From assembly GCF_021401345.1 (NCBI RefSeq), contig NZ_JACBGE010000003.1, positions 62,001 to 126,000 of the forward strand: a DNA stretch of 64,000 nt. The letters are read 5' to 3'. The stretch is from Hydrogenophaga sp. NFH-34 (GTDB lineage Bacteria; Pseudomonadota; Gammaproteobacteria; Burkholderiales; Burkholderiaceae_C). The notes under the pieces were generated by a model that had not been told where the DNA came from, made no database searches, and saw nothing but the letters and a program-made list of their open reading frames with translations. A program made the translations under genes and the position numbers. Shown piece by piece: positions 1 through 8,301 of this stretch. Each line of letters starts with the position of its first letter. Within the stretch, counting starts at the first letter, position 1.

Positions 1-1304
1 CGCTCTATTTCCGCGGCCCGGTGCTCAGCGACTTCGACGGCCAACGCTGGCGCGCGCTGCGCATGCCCTTCCCGGCCCGAACCCCGGCCGCCGCCGATCT
101 GCAGGTCAGCGGCCCGCCCGTGCGTTACGAGGTGACGCTCGAACCCCACCAGCGCCCCTGGCTGTTCGTGCTGGAGGCCACGCCCGAAGCCCCCACCCTG
201 GAAGGCGACCAGGCCCGCATGCTGCACAGCCTGCAATGGGTCACCGAACGCCCCGTCATGGAACGGCTGCGCTACCGGGCAGAAAGCTACCCCGATTTCC
301 GCCACGGCCCCCTGCAGGCCAGCTTAGGGCTGCAAGCCTTTGTCGAGCTGCCTCCCGGCTACAACCCGCGCACCCTGGCCTGGGCCCAGACGCTGCGCGA
401 ACAAGTGGGCAAGGGCCCCGACTTCAGCCGCCGCGCCGTGGCCGCCGTGATGGACCACCTGCGCACGGGCGGCTACACCTACACCCTGGAACCGGGGGTT
501 TACGGCACCCACACGGCCGATGAATTCTGGTTCGACCGCAAGGCCGGCTTCTGCGAGCACATCGCCTCCAGCTTCGTGATCCTGATGCGCGCGCTGGACA
601 TTCCGGCCCGCATCGTCACGGGCTACCAGGGCGGCGAGATCAACACCGTGGACGGCTACTTCACGGTGCGCCAGCGCGATGCCCATGCCTGGGCCGAGGT
701 CTGGGAATCCGGCCGCGGCTGGGTGCGCGTGGACCCGACCAGCGCGGTCGCGCCCGGTCGCACCGGCAGCTTCGACCGCCTGCTGGCCCCCGAAAACGCC
801 TTCACTGGCGCGCTGCGCAGTCTCAACCCCACCCTGGCCGCCCAGTGGCGCAACATGTGGGAAGCGGTCAACAACCGCTGGAACCAGTGGGTGCTCAACT
901 ACACCCAGGGCCGCCAGCTCGACCTGCTGCGCCAGCTCGGCTTCAAGACCCCGAACTGGCAGGATCTCGTGACGGTGCTCGCCGGCCTGCTGGTGCTGGT
1001 GTCGCTGGCCGGCGCCGGCTGGCAGCTCTGGGAACGCCAGCAGCATGACCCCTGGCTGCGCCTGCTGCGCCAACTGCGCCAGCGCCTGCAGCGGCTCGGG
1101 CTGGACACGGCCGACCACATGCCCCCGCGCACCATCGCCCAACTGGTGGCGCGGCATTTTGGCGACACCGATTTCAGCCGCAGCGTGACGCAATGGCTGA
1201 TGCGCCTGGAGGCCTTGCGCTATGCCCCGCAGAGCGCGGACTCGCTCGGTACACTGCGCCAGGCCTACCGCCAGATCGTCTGGCCTTCCCAGGCCCCCGA
1301 CTGA
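1..1304 (+). CDS. TgpA-like transglutaminase membrane protein, 5' truncated
   Basis: The reading frame is open from base 3, so the true start lies upstream; only the C-terminal about 430 residues are present. The first codons read LYFRGPVLSDFDG, typical of the DUF3488/TgpA region just after the membrane helices. The transglutaminase core is intact: Cys codon at 552-554 (GFCEHIASS), His at 684-686 (DAHAWAEVW) and Asp at 732-734 (VDPTSAV). A single membrane helix (LVTVLAGLLVLVSLAG) follows near 970-1020, then a cytoplasmic DUF4129-like tail. The family is periplasmic transglutaminases anchored in the inner membrane, often beside MoxR/DUF58 genes, which would lie upstream and are not visible here. 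The stop overlaps the start of mltB by one base. Confidence 0.9.
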   Translation, partial: LYFRGPVLSDFDGQRWRALRMPFPARTPAAADLQVSGPPVRYEVTLEPHQRPWLFVLEATPEAPTLEGDQARMLHSLQWVTERPVMERLRYRAESYPDFRHGPLQASLGLQAFVELPPGYNPRTLAWAQTLREQVGKGPDFSRRAVAAVMDHLRTGGYTYTLEPGVYGTHTADEFWFDRKAGFCEHIASSFVILMRALDIPARIVTGYQGGEINTVDGYFTVRQRDAHAWAEVWESGRGWVRVDPTSAVAPGRTGSFDRLLAPENAFTGALRSLNPTLAAQWRNMWEAVNNRWNQWVLNYTQGRQLDLLRQLGFKTPNWQDLVTVLAGLLVLVSLAGAGWQLWERQQHDPWLRLLRQLRQRLQRLGLDTADHMPPRTIAQLVARHFGDTDFSRSVTQWLMRLEALRYAPQSADSLGTLRQAYRQIVWPSQAPD

Positions 1305-2413
1305 TGCCAACCCTGTCCGCTTCCCTGCCCCCCTTTCCCGCCTGGCGGCCGGCCCAGGCCGGCCTGCTGGCCCTGCTGCTGACGCTCACCGGTCACACTT
1401 CGCAGGCGCAGACGCCGCGCGGCAGCGCCGGCAAGACGCCGGTGGCCGCGACCTTCACCTACGACCACCACGAAGCCGCCATGGCCTTCGCGGACGACCT
1501 GGCCCAGCGACGCGGCCTGGACCCTGCCTGGGTGCGGGCGCAGATCGGCACCGCGCAGCGCCTGCCCGGTGCGATCCGCCTGGTGCAGCCGGCGCCCGGC
1601 GGCACGTCCAAGAACTGGGCCGCCTACCGGGCGCGCTTCATCGAACCGGTGCGCCTGCGCGCGGGCCAGGCCTTCTGGCTCGCACACCGCGAAACCCTGG
1701 CACGGGCCGAGCAGACCTATGGCGTACCCGCCAGCCTGATCGTCGGCGTGATCGGTGTCGAATCGCTCTACGGCCAGCACACCGGCACCTTCCGCGTGAT
1801 CGACGCGCTCACCACCCTGGCCTTCGACTTCCCGCCCCAGCACCCGCGCGCTGCGGCGCGGACCGAATTTTTCCGCAGCGAGCTGGAGCAGTTCCTGAGT
1901 CTGACCCAGCGCACGGGCATGGACCCGCAGGCCCTGCTCGGCAGCTACGCAGGGGCCATGGGCTGGCCGCAGTTCATGCCCAGCAGCTGGGCGCGCTACG
2001 CCATCGACTTCGACGGCGATGGCCGCATCGATCTGTTCAACAGCCCGGCGGACGTGATCGGCTCGGTGGCCCACTACTTCCAGGCCTTTGGCTGGCAGCC
2101 CGGCCTGCCCACGCACTACCCGGTGCGTTTCGACGACAGCCGGCTGGACCTGTCCACCCTGCTGGCGCCCGACATCCTGCCCAGCTTCAGCCTCGACAGC
2201 TTCGCGGCCAAGGGCGCGCTGGTCGACGTCGGCGCGGCCCGCCACACCGGCAAGCTGGCCCTGGTGGAACTGGAGAATGGCCAAGCCCCACGCAGCTACG
2301 TGGCCGGCACCGAGAATTTCTACGTCGTCACCCGCTACAACTGGAGCAGCTACTACGCGCTGGCCGTGATCGAGCTGGGGCAGGCGATCGAAGCGTCGCT
2401 GCCGCCGCCGTGA
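1304..2413 (+). CDS. mltB: Lytic murein transglycosylase B
   Basis: Predicted 369-residue periplasmic enzyme that cleaves the MurNAc-GlcNAc bond of peptidoglycan, leaving 1,6-anhydro ends. The ATG overlaps the preceding TGA (ATGA), which is why I chose this start over an upstream in-frame codon. The N-terminus (LLALLLTLTGHTSQAQ) is a cleavable signal sequence, and I see no lipobox. The catalytic Glu is about residue 153 in GVESLYGQHTG. Further family motifs are GSYAGAMGWPQFMPSSW and FDGDGRIDLFNSPADVIGS. It ends YNWSSYYALAVIELGQ, as MltB proteins do. Translational coupling to the transglutaminase gene suggests an envelope operon. Confidence 0.93.
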   Translation: MPTLSASLPPFPAWRPAQAGLLALLLTLTGHTSQAQTPRGSAGKTPVAATFTYDHHEAAMAFADDLAQRRGLDPAWVRAQIGTAQRLPGAIRLVQPAPGGTSKNWAAYRARFIEPVRLRAGQAFWLAHRETLARAEQTYGVPASLIVGVIGVESLYGQHTGTFRVIDALTTLAFDFPPQHPRAAARTEFFRSELEQFLSLTQRTGMDPQALLGSYAGAMGWPQFMPSSWARYAIDFDGDGRIDLFNSPADVIGSVAHYFQAFGWQPGLPTHYPVRFDDSRLDLSTLLAPDILPSFSLDSFAAKGALVDVGAARHTGKLALVELENGQAPRSYVAGTENFYVVTRYNWSSYYALAVIELGQAIEASLPPP

Positions 2414-2464
2414 ACCTGGCGCCGGCTCCGCGACTCCATAGCTTCAAGCCGAACTTTCTGCGCC

Positions 2465-3049
2465 ATGTTGATGGACCGACTCAAGCGCCTTCTGCCCCGA
2501 CCTGAACAGCTCCAGCACAACCGCTGGCTGCGCTGGATGGGCCCCGCCCTGCTGCAGCCCCGCCTGTGGCGATTCAGCCGCCGGGGCACGTCCATCGGCC
2601 TGGCGCTCGGCGTGTTCTTCGGCCTGCTGATCCCCCTGGCGCAGATTCCCTGCTCCGCCGCCGCGGCGATCGTCCTGCGCGCCAACCTGCCTGCCGCCGT
2701 GGCCAGCACCCTGGTGACCAACCCGGTCACCTTCGGCCCCATTTATTACGCCGCCTACCGCCTCGGCCGCTGGATGCTGGGCGATCCGGCCCACGCCGAC
2801 GACGAGGTTCCACCCATGGACGTGCCGCTGGAAGCCGCCGACCCGTCCGGCACCGGTTGGCTGTCGGCCCTGGGCGCCGTGGTCGACTACGCCACCACGG
2901 TGGGCAAACCGCTGATCCTGGGACTGGCGGTGCTGGCTTTTTCCTTCGGGCTGCTCACGTACTGGCTCAGCAGCGCCGTGCTCGCCTGGCGCGTGCGCCG
3001 CCAGCGCAGTGCCCGTGTCTCGGCCCGCCTGGGCACGGCCAAAGCCTGA
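2465..3049 (+). CDS. DUF2062 inner-membrane protein
   Basis: A 194-residue protein matching the DUF2062 family: an amphipathic N-terminus (RFSRRGTSIGLALGVFFGLL), then hydrophobic segments at about residues 45-65, 75-95 and 150-170. The family motif region IPLAQIPCSAAAA is followed by the conserved VTNPVTFGPIYYAAYRLG. Its biochemical role is unknown; some family members sit next to glycosyltransferases or envelope genes. A second ATG six bases downstream is an equally possible start. It follows mltB by 51 bp on the same strand and ends just before a strong bidirectional hairpin. Confidence 0.85.
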   Translation: MLMDRLKRLLPRPEQLQHNRWLRWMGPALLQPRLWRFSRRGTSIGLALGVFFGLLIPLAQIPCSAAAAIVLRANLPAAVASTLVTNPVTFGPIYYAAYRLGRWMLGDPAHADDEVPPMDVPLEAADPSGTGWLSALGAVVDYATTVGKPLILGLAVLAFSFGLLTYWLSSAVLAWRVRRQRSARVSARLGTAKA

Positions 3050-3072
3050 CCCCCTCGCTGCCCGCCCAAAAG

Positions 3073-3099
3073 CACCGGGGCCCTCAAGGGGCCCCGGTG
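3073..3099. terminator. Hairpin between convergent genes
   Basis: Perfect 11-bp stem CACCGGGGCCC / GGGCCCCGGTG with a 5-base loop, lying between the DUF2062 stop and the alpha-E stop on the opposite strand. The U-tract is poor on both sides, so intrinsic termination is likely but not certain. Confidence 0.6.
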
Positions 3100-3127
3100 G
3101 CATTTGCGGACGATCAGCGTTCGGCGC

Positions 3128-4090
3128 TCAGTGCGTCGGCACCAGGAAGTCCTGGCTGATGCGCCAGCCAAGATCGTTGACGCGGTCCAGGAACTGGGTC
3201 AGGAACGCATGCAGGCCGGTGGCCAGAATTTCGTCGATGCGCGCGAACTGCAGGTCGGCGCGCAGCTTGCCGGCCCGGCGCTGGGTTTCCTGCGAATGGT
3301 CATTGCCCACCACCGCCAGGTTGTTGACCACTTCGTTGAGGCTGGCCGCCAGGCTGCGGGGCATGTCGGGCCGGATGATCAGCAGCTCGGCCACCCGCTC
3401 GGGCGTGATCACGTCGCGATAGACCTTGCGGTAGACCTCGAAGGCCGAGACCGACCGCAGGATCGCGCTCCAGTGGTAGAAGTCGTACTCTTGGTCTTCC
3501 TCACTGGCGGCGCCGAAAAAGTCGCTCTGCACGGCGTGGAACTTCACGTCCAGCAGCCGCGCGGTGTTGTCCGAGCGCTCCAGGAAGGTGCCCATGCGGT
3601 AGAAGTGGAAAGCCTCGTCCTGCAGCATCGTGCCGATGGCCACGCCGCGCGAGAGGTGCGAGCGGAATTTCACCCACTCGAAGAATTCGCTCGGGTCGCG
3701 CTCGAAACCGGTGCTCTTGAGCACACGGGTCAGCTCCAGCCAGGTCTGGTTCTGGGTCTCCCACAGTTCCGTGGTCAGCGCGCCGCGCACCGCACGGGCG
3801 TTCTCGCGCGCCGCGCGCAGGCAGGAGATGATGGACGAGGGGTTGTTCTCGTCGCGCACCATGAAGTCGAGCACGTTGCGCGGCGTCATACCGTCTTCGC
3901 CATATTTGGCCCGGAACGCCGGCATGAGTTCGCTGATGGTCAGCAGGCCTTCCCAGCCCACCTGGGCCACGGCGGCTGATTGCGGCAGCAGCGAGGTCTG
4001 GTAGTTGACATCGAGCATGCGCGCGGTGTTCTCGGCCCGCTCGGTGTAGCGGGACATCCAGAAAAGGTGATCGGCGGTACGCGAGAGCAT
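3128..4090 (-). CDS. Alpha-E domain protein (DUF403)
   Basis: A 320-residue all-alpha protein of the alpha-E/DUF403 (COG2307) family. It opens with the signature LSRTADHLFWMSRYTERAEN, followed by the helix motifs RENARAVRGALTTELWE and GTFLERSDNTARLLDVK. The family is almost always encoded with circularly permuted ATP-grasp proteins and transglutaminases and is predicted to work with them in a peptide-ligation pathway; no catalytic activity is established. The start lies one base after the stop of the upstream ATP-grasp gene (TGA, 3-bp gap), so the two are translationally coupled. The fused protein at 11836 carries a second, divergent copy of this domain. Confidence 0.92.
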   Translation of the reverse strand: MLSRTADHLFWMSRYTERAENTARMLDVNYQTSLLPQSAAVAQVGWEGLLTISELMPAFRAKYGEDGMTPRNVLDFMVRDENNPSSIISCLRAARENARAVRGALTTELWETQNQTWLELTRVLKSTGFERDPSEFFEWVKFRSHLSRGVAIGTMLQDEAFHFYRMGTFLERSDNTARLLDVKFHAVQSDFFGAASEEDQEYDFYHWSAILRSVSAFEVYRKVYRDVITPERVAELLIIRPDMPRSLAASLNEVVNNLAVVGNDHSQETQRRAGKLRADLQFARIDEILATGLHAFLTQFLDRVNDLGWRISQDFLVPTH

Positions 4091-4093
4091 GCT

Positions 4094-5542
4094 TCAGTTC
4101 TCCAGGATCCAGGTATCTTTTGTGCCACCACCCTGTGACGAGTTCACGACCAGGGAGCCCTCCTTGAGCGCCACCCGGGTCAACCCGCCGGGCACCATCT
4201 GCACCTCCTTGCCGCTGAGCACGAAGGGCCGCAGGTCGATGTGGCGCGGGGCGATGCCGCTCTTGACGTAGGTCGGGCAGGTCGAGAGGCTGAGCGTCGG
4301 CTGGGCGATGTAGCCCTCCGGCTTGGCCACCACGGCCTGGCGGAATTCCTCGATCTCGGCCGCGGTGGCCGCCGGGCCGACCAGCATGCCGTAGCCCCCG
4401 GCGCCGTGCACTTCCTTGACCACCAGGTCCTTGAGGTGGGCGAGGATGTACTTGAGGTCTTCCGGGTCGCGGCCCATGAAGGTGGGCACGTTGTTCAGGA
4501 TCGGTTTCTGGCCAAGGTAGAAGTCGATCATCTTCGGCACGTAGGGGTAGATCGACTTGTCGTCGGCCACGCCGGTGCCGATGGCGTTGCAGATGGCCAC
4601 GTTGCCGGCGCGGTAGGCGCTGAGCAGGCCGGCGCACCCCAGCGTGGAATTGGGGCGGAACACCAGCGGATCGAGGAAATCATCGTCCACGCGGCGGTAG
4701 ATCACGTCCACGCGCTTGGGGCCGCGCGTGGTGCGCATGTAGACGAAGTTGTCCTTGACGAACAGGTCCTGGCCCTCGACCAGTTCCACGCCCATCTGCT
4801 GCGCCAGGAAGGCGTGCTCGAAATAGGCGCTGTTGTACATGCCGGGCGTGAGCACCACCACCGTGGGCTCGGCCGTGGTGGCCGGGCTGACCGCGCGCAG
4901 TGTTTCGAGCAGCAGGTCGGGGTAGTGCGCCACGGGCGCCACGCGGTTTTCGGTGAACAGCTCGGGGAACAGCCGCATCATCATCTTGCGGTCTTCGAGC
5001 ATGTAAGAAACGCCCGAGGGCACGCGCAGGTTGTCTTCGAGCACGTAGTACTCGGCCTCGGTGCCGTCACCGCCGGGCACCGGCGCGCGCACGATGTCGA
5101 TACCGGAGATGTGGGAATAGATCTGCTGGGGCACGTCCACGCCCATCATCTCGGGGCGGAACTGCGCGTTCTGGAAAATCTGGTCGGCCGGGATGATGCC
5201 GGCCTTGATGATTTCCTGGTCGTGGTAGACGTCGTGGATGAAACGGTTGAGCGCCGTGACGCGCTGGACCAGGCCCTCTTCCATGCGCCGCCATTCGTGC
5301 GCGGGAATCACACGCGGAATCAGGTCGAAGGGAATCAGGCGTTCCGTGCCGGAGCCGTCTTCGTCCTTGGCTCCGTACACGGCAAAGGTGATGCCGACGC
5401 GGCGGAAGATCATTTCCGCCTCTTCGCGCCGGGAGAGCATCACCTCTTCCGGTTGTTCCGACAGCCACCGAGCGTATTTCAGGTAGTGGGCCCGAACCTC
5501 GCTGGGCGAGGCGTTCATTTCGTCAAACATCGGTCGGCTCAT
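4094..5542 (-). CDS. Circularly permuted type 2 ATP-grasp protein
   Basis: A 482-residue DUF404/DUF407-type protein (COG2308). I chose the ATG giving MSRPMFDEMNASPSEVR because AGGAG sits about 8 bases upstream; the frame stays open further upstream without a ribosome site. Motifs seen are VVVLTPGMYNSAYFEHAFLA, RTTRGPKRVDVIYRRVDDDF, GNVAICNAIGTGVADDKSIY and KEVHGAGGYGMLVGP. By family knowledge this is an ATP-dependent carboxylate-amine ligase fold predicted to form peptide bonds on an unknown substrate. It is the first gene of the two-gene operon with the alpha-E gene, and faces away from the related plus-strand operon across comEC. Confidence 0.92.
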   Translation of the reverse strand: MSRPMFDEMNASPSEVRAHYLKYARWLSEQPEEVMLSRREEAEMIFRRVGITFAVYGAKDEDGSGTERLIPFDLIPRVIPAHEWRRMEEGLVQRVTALNRFIHDVYHDQEIIKAGIIPADQIFQNAQFRPEMMGVDVPQQIYSHISGIDIVRAPVPGGDGTEAEYYVLEDNLRVPSGVSYMLEDRKMMMRLFPELFTENRVAPVAHYPDLLLETLRAVSPATTAEPTVVVLTPGMYNSAYFEHAFLAQQMGVELVEGQDLFVKDNFVYMRTTRGPKRVDVIYRRVDDDFLDPLVFRPNSTLGCAGLLSAYRAGNVAICNAIGTGVADDKSIYPYVPKMIDFYLGQKPILNNVPTFMGRDPEDLKYILAHLKDLVVKEVHGAGGYGMLVGPAATAAEIEEFRQAVVAKPEGYIAQPTLSLSTCPTYVKSGIAPRHIDLRPFVLSGKEVQMVPGGLTRVALKEGSLVVNSSQGGGTKDTWILEN

Positions 5543-5672
5543 GGGCTTTTTCTCCTGACCACAGCATAGCAAGGACCGGGCCAGCCGCAAGCTACCACCC
5601 CCATGCCGAGGGCCTTCGCGTCGAAAAGTGGACAGGCGCGTGGCCACCGCGCGCCAGCGCCTTCGCACCGCC

Positions 5673-8126
5673 TCAACCCGCGTCCCCTTCCGGCACAGCC
5701 GTGGCGCCCGCCGGATCGGTCGGCTCCGCGCGGTACTGCCAGTAGCGGGGTGCCCGGGCGCGCTCGCAGGCCACGCCGTCGGGGTGGTCGCTGCGCCAGG
5801 TGATGGCGCCGCATTCGGGCGTGGCCGCCCAGCGGATGCCCCGGGCCCGGTAGCGGTCGAGCACCTCGGGCGCCGGGTGCCCGAACCGGTTGCGATAACC
5901 GGCCTGCACCAGCACCCAGGCGGGCCGCAGCGTGTTCAGCAGCACCGGGCTCGATGAGCTGCGGCTGCCGTGGTGGGGAGCCAGCAGCACGTCGGCCCGC
6001 AAGGACGGCCGGGCCAGCGCCAGGCGGGTTTCCTGCGCGGCATCCAGGTCACCGGCCAGCAGCGCGGCCTGGCGGCCATTGCTCACGAGCAGCACACAGG
6101 ACAGCGCGTTGGAAGACAAAGACCGCCCCCCGGCCGGATCGCCATAGAGCGCAGCCCGCGGGTGCAGAACCTCGAACACCACCCCGTCCCATTCCCAGCG
6201 CTGGCCGGCTTCGCAGCGCGGATGCGGTGCCGCCGACGAAAGCCACTGCGCCGCCGGCCAGGCCCGGGCCAGCGAGGCCGCCCCGCCGGCGTGATCGCTG
6301 TCGCCGTGGCTGACCACCACCCGTTCGGGCTGCTCGCCCAGCGCGCGGAGCGTGGGCAGGATGACCAGGTCGCCGGCATCGCTGCCCGGCGAATAACGCG
6401 GCCCGGTGTCGTAGAGCAGGCTGTGCGAGGCCGTGCGCACCAGCACCGCGCCGCCCTGGCCCACGTCCAGCGCCAGCAGCTCGAATCCGCCCGGCGCCGG
6501 GCGGGCCGGCGCCCAGGTCAGCGCCGGCCACAGCAGCAGGCAACCCGCCAGGCGCAACCAGGGCGGCCAGCGCAACACCAGCAGCACGCCACCGGCCACA
6601 GCCGCCAGCGCCAGGGGCCAGGGCACCATGGGCCGGTACACCACCGCCCAGGACCAGCCCGCCAGCCACTGCAGCCAGAGGTCGAGGATCTGCACACCCC
6701 AGGCCGCCAGCGACCACAGGGGCGGCAGCCCCACACCGAGCAGCGCCAGGGGCGTGACCAGCAGCGTCACCCAGGGAATCGCGATCAGGTTGGCCAGCAG
6801 GCCCGCGACCGAGAACTGCCCGAAAAGCAGCAGCGTCAGCGGGGCGAGCGCCACCGTCATGACGGCCTGCTCGCGCACCAGCGTCCCCACCCGCCGGGCA
6901 GCCGCGCGCCAGCCCCCGGTGTTCGCATCGTTCGGCCCGGCGCGGCGCCCGCCGGCCGGGTCGGTGGCAAACAGCACGGCCACCGCCACGAAACTCAGCC
7001 AGAAGCCCGGCTGCATCAGCGCCATCGGGTCCATCAGCAGGACCAGCACCATCACCGTCAGCCAGGTCACCGGCCAGGGCCATTGCCGCCCCAGCAGGCG
7101 CAGGCCGACCACGATCGCCAGCATCAGCACCGTGCGCTGGGCCGGCACGCCCCAGCCTGAGAACACCGCATACCCCCAGGCCAGCGCCAAGCCGCCGAGG
7201 CCACTGGCCACCGGCGCCGACACCGCCAGCAACACCTGGGGACGCCAGCGCGCCAGGCGGCGCCAGAGTGCCCCGATCAACAGCGTCGCCAGCCAGGCAA
7301 ACACCGTCACGTGCAGGCCCGAAATGCTCATGAGGTGGGCGACACCCGTGGCCCGGAACAGGGCCCAGTCATTGCGGTCGATGGCGCTCTGCTCACCCAC
7401 CACCAGGGCCGCCAGCACCCCCGCGCGGCGCGGGTCGGGCACGGCGTCTGCGATGCGCCCGGCCACCGCCTGCCGGGCCACAGCCACCGGGTGCCACGCG
7501 CCGCCAGGCAAGGGCTGCGGCGCTTCGACCCGGGCGCCGGTGCGCACGTACCCCGTGGCCCCGATGCCGCGTTCCCACAACCAGCGCTCGCGGTCGAACC
7601 CATGGGGGTTGGCCGCCCCGTGCGGGCTGCGCAGCCGCACCGTCAGGCGCCAGCGGTCGCCGGCGCGCAGATCGGGCGCCGGCACCGGCTCCGTCGGGTA
7701 CCAGGTCAGCAGCAGGCGCTCGGGCAGCACCAGTGCGCGGGCATCCCCGGCAGGCGTGGCCGACTCGACCAGCAGCACGAAGCGCGGCCCGCGCTCACCG
7801 CGCTGTGGCAGCCCTTCGATCTGCCCCGTGACCCGAATATCCTGTCCCTGCAGGGACGGATCGAGCCGCTGCGCTTCCTGCGCCAGCGCCCGCCACCCGG
7901 TCCAGCCGAACGCGAGCGCCGCGGCGGCGATCATGCTCACCACGATCAGCACCTGGCGGCGATACCGGCGCACCGGCACACGCGCCCAGCCGCGCAACGC
8001 GGCCAGCCCCAACACGCCACCCAGCGCCGCCGCGGCCCAGATTCCGACCGGGTTCAGCGACGCCTGCTGAAGCTGGACCCAGACACCCAGCACCCCCGCC
8101 AGCGCGGCCAGGGGCCAGACGGCCAT
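5673..8126 (-). CDS. comEC: DNA internalization competence protein ComEC/Rec2
   Basis: An 817-residue polytopic membrane protein forming the inner-membrane channel for single-stranded DNA uptake. Order of parts: N-terminal hydrophobic segments, a soluble DUF4131-like region (residues about 90-230), the competence domain with SISGLHVTVFAWLATLLIGA and many helices to about residue 540, then a metallo-beta-lactamase-like domain with LLYDTGPRYSPGSD, SHGDSDHAGG and LLAPHHGSRSSSS. The zinc-binding HxDxDH cluster is intact (HGDSDH). An in-frame TTG three codons upstream is an alternative start. Only comEC among competence genes appears here. It separates the two ATP-grasp/alpha-E operons. Confidence 0.95.
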   Translation of the reverse strand: MAVWPLAALAGVLGVWVQLQQASLNPVGIWAAAALGGVLGLAALRGWARVPVRRYRRQVLIVVSMIAAAALAFGWTGWRALAQEAQRLDPSLQGQDIRVTGQIEGLPQRGERGPRFVLLVESATPAGDARALVLPERLLLTWYPTEPVPAPDLRAGDRWRLTVRLRSPHGAANPHGFDRERWLWERGIGATGYVRTGARVEAPQPLPGGAWHPVAVARQAVAGRIADAVPDPRRAGVLAALVVGEQSAIDRNDWALFRATGVAHLMSISGLHVTVFAWLATLLIGALWRRLARWRPQVLLAVSAPVASGLGGLALAWGYAVFSGWGVPAQRTVLMLAIVVGLRLLGRQWPWPVTWLTVMVLVLLMDPMALMQPGFWLSFVAVAVLFATDPAGGRRAGPNDANTGGWRAAARRVGTLVREQAVMTVALAPLTLLLFGQFSVAGLLANLIAIPWVTLLVTPLALLGVGLPPLWSLAAWGVQILDLWLQWLAGWSWAVVYRPMVPWPLALAAVAGGVLLVLRWPPWLRLAGCLLLWPALTWAPARPAPGGFELLALDVGQGGAVLVRTASHSLLYDTGPRYSPGSDAGDLVILPTLRALGEQPERVVVSHGDSDHAGGAASLARAWPAAQWLSSAAPHPRCEAGQRWEWDGVVFEVLHPRAALYGDPAGGRSLSSNALSCVLLVSNGRQAALLAGDLDAAQETRLALARPSLRADVLLAPHHGSRSSSSPVLLNTLRPAWVLVQAGYRNRFGHPAPEVLDRYRARGIRWAATPECGAITWRSDHPDGVACERARAPRYWQYRAEPTDPAGATAVPEGDAG

Positions 8127-8301
8127 CCACCGCAAGGCCGGCCCCTAGCGCAGGGTCGGCCATCTCGACCGGCAGGTAACACGCCCGGCTGTCACGCCGG
8201 CATGCGATGATGGCGCGGGACTTGCTAGGGTGCGTAAGCACCGTGGCAGCCTCCGGAAATTCTGCGGTGTCATCGTTGTTCTCCCTGTTGAAAGCCCGAG
8301 C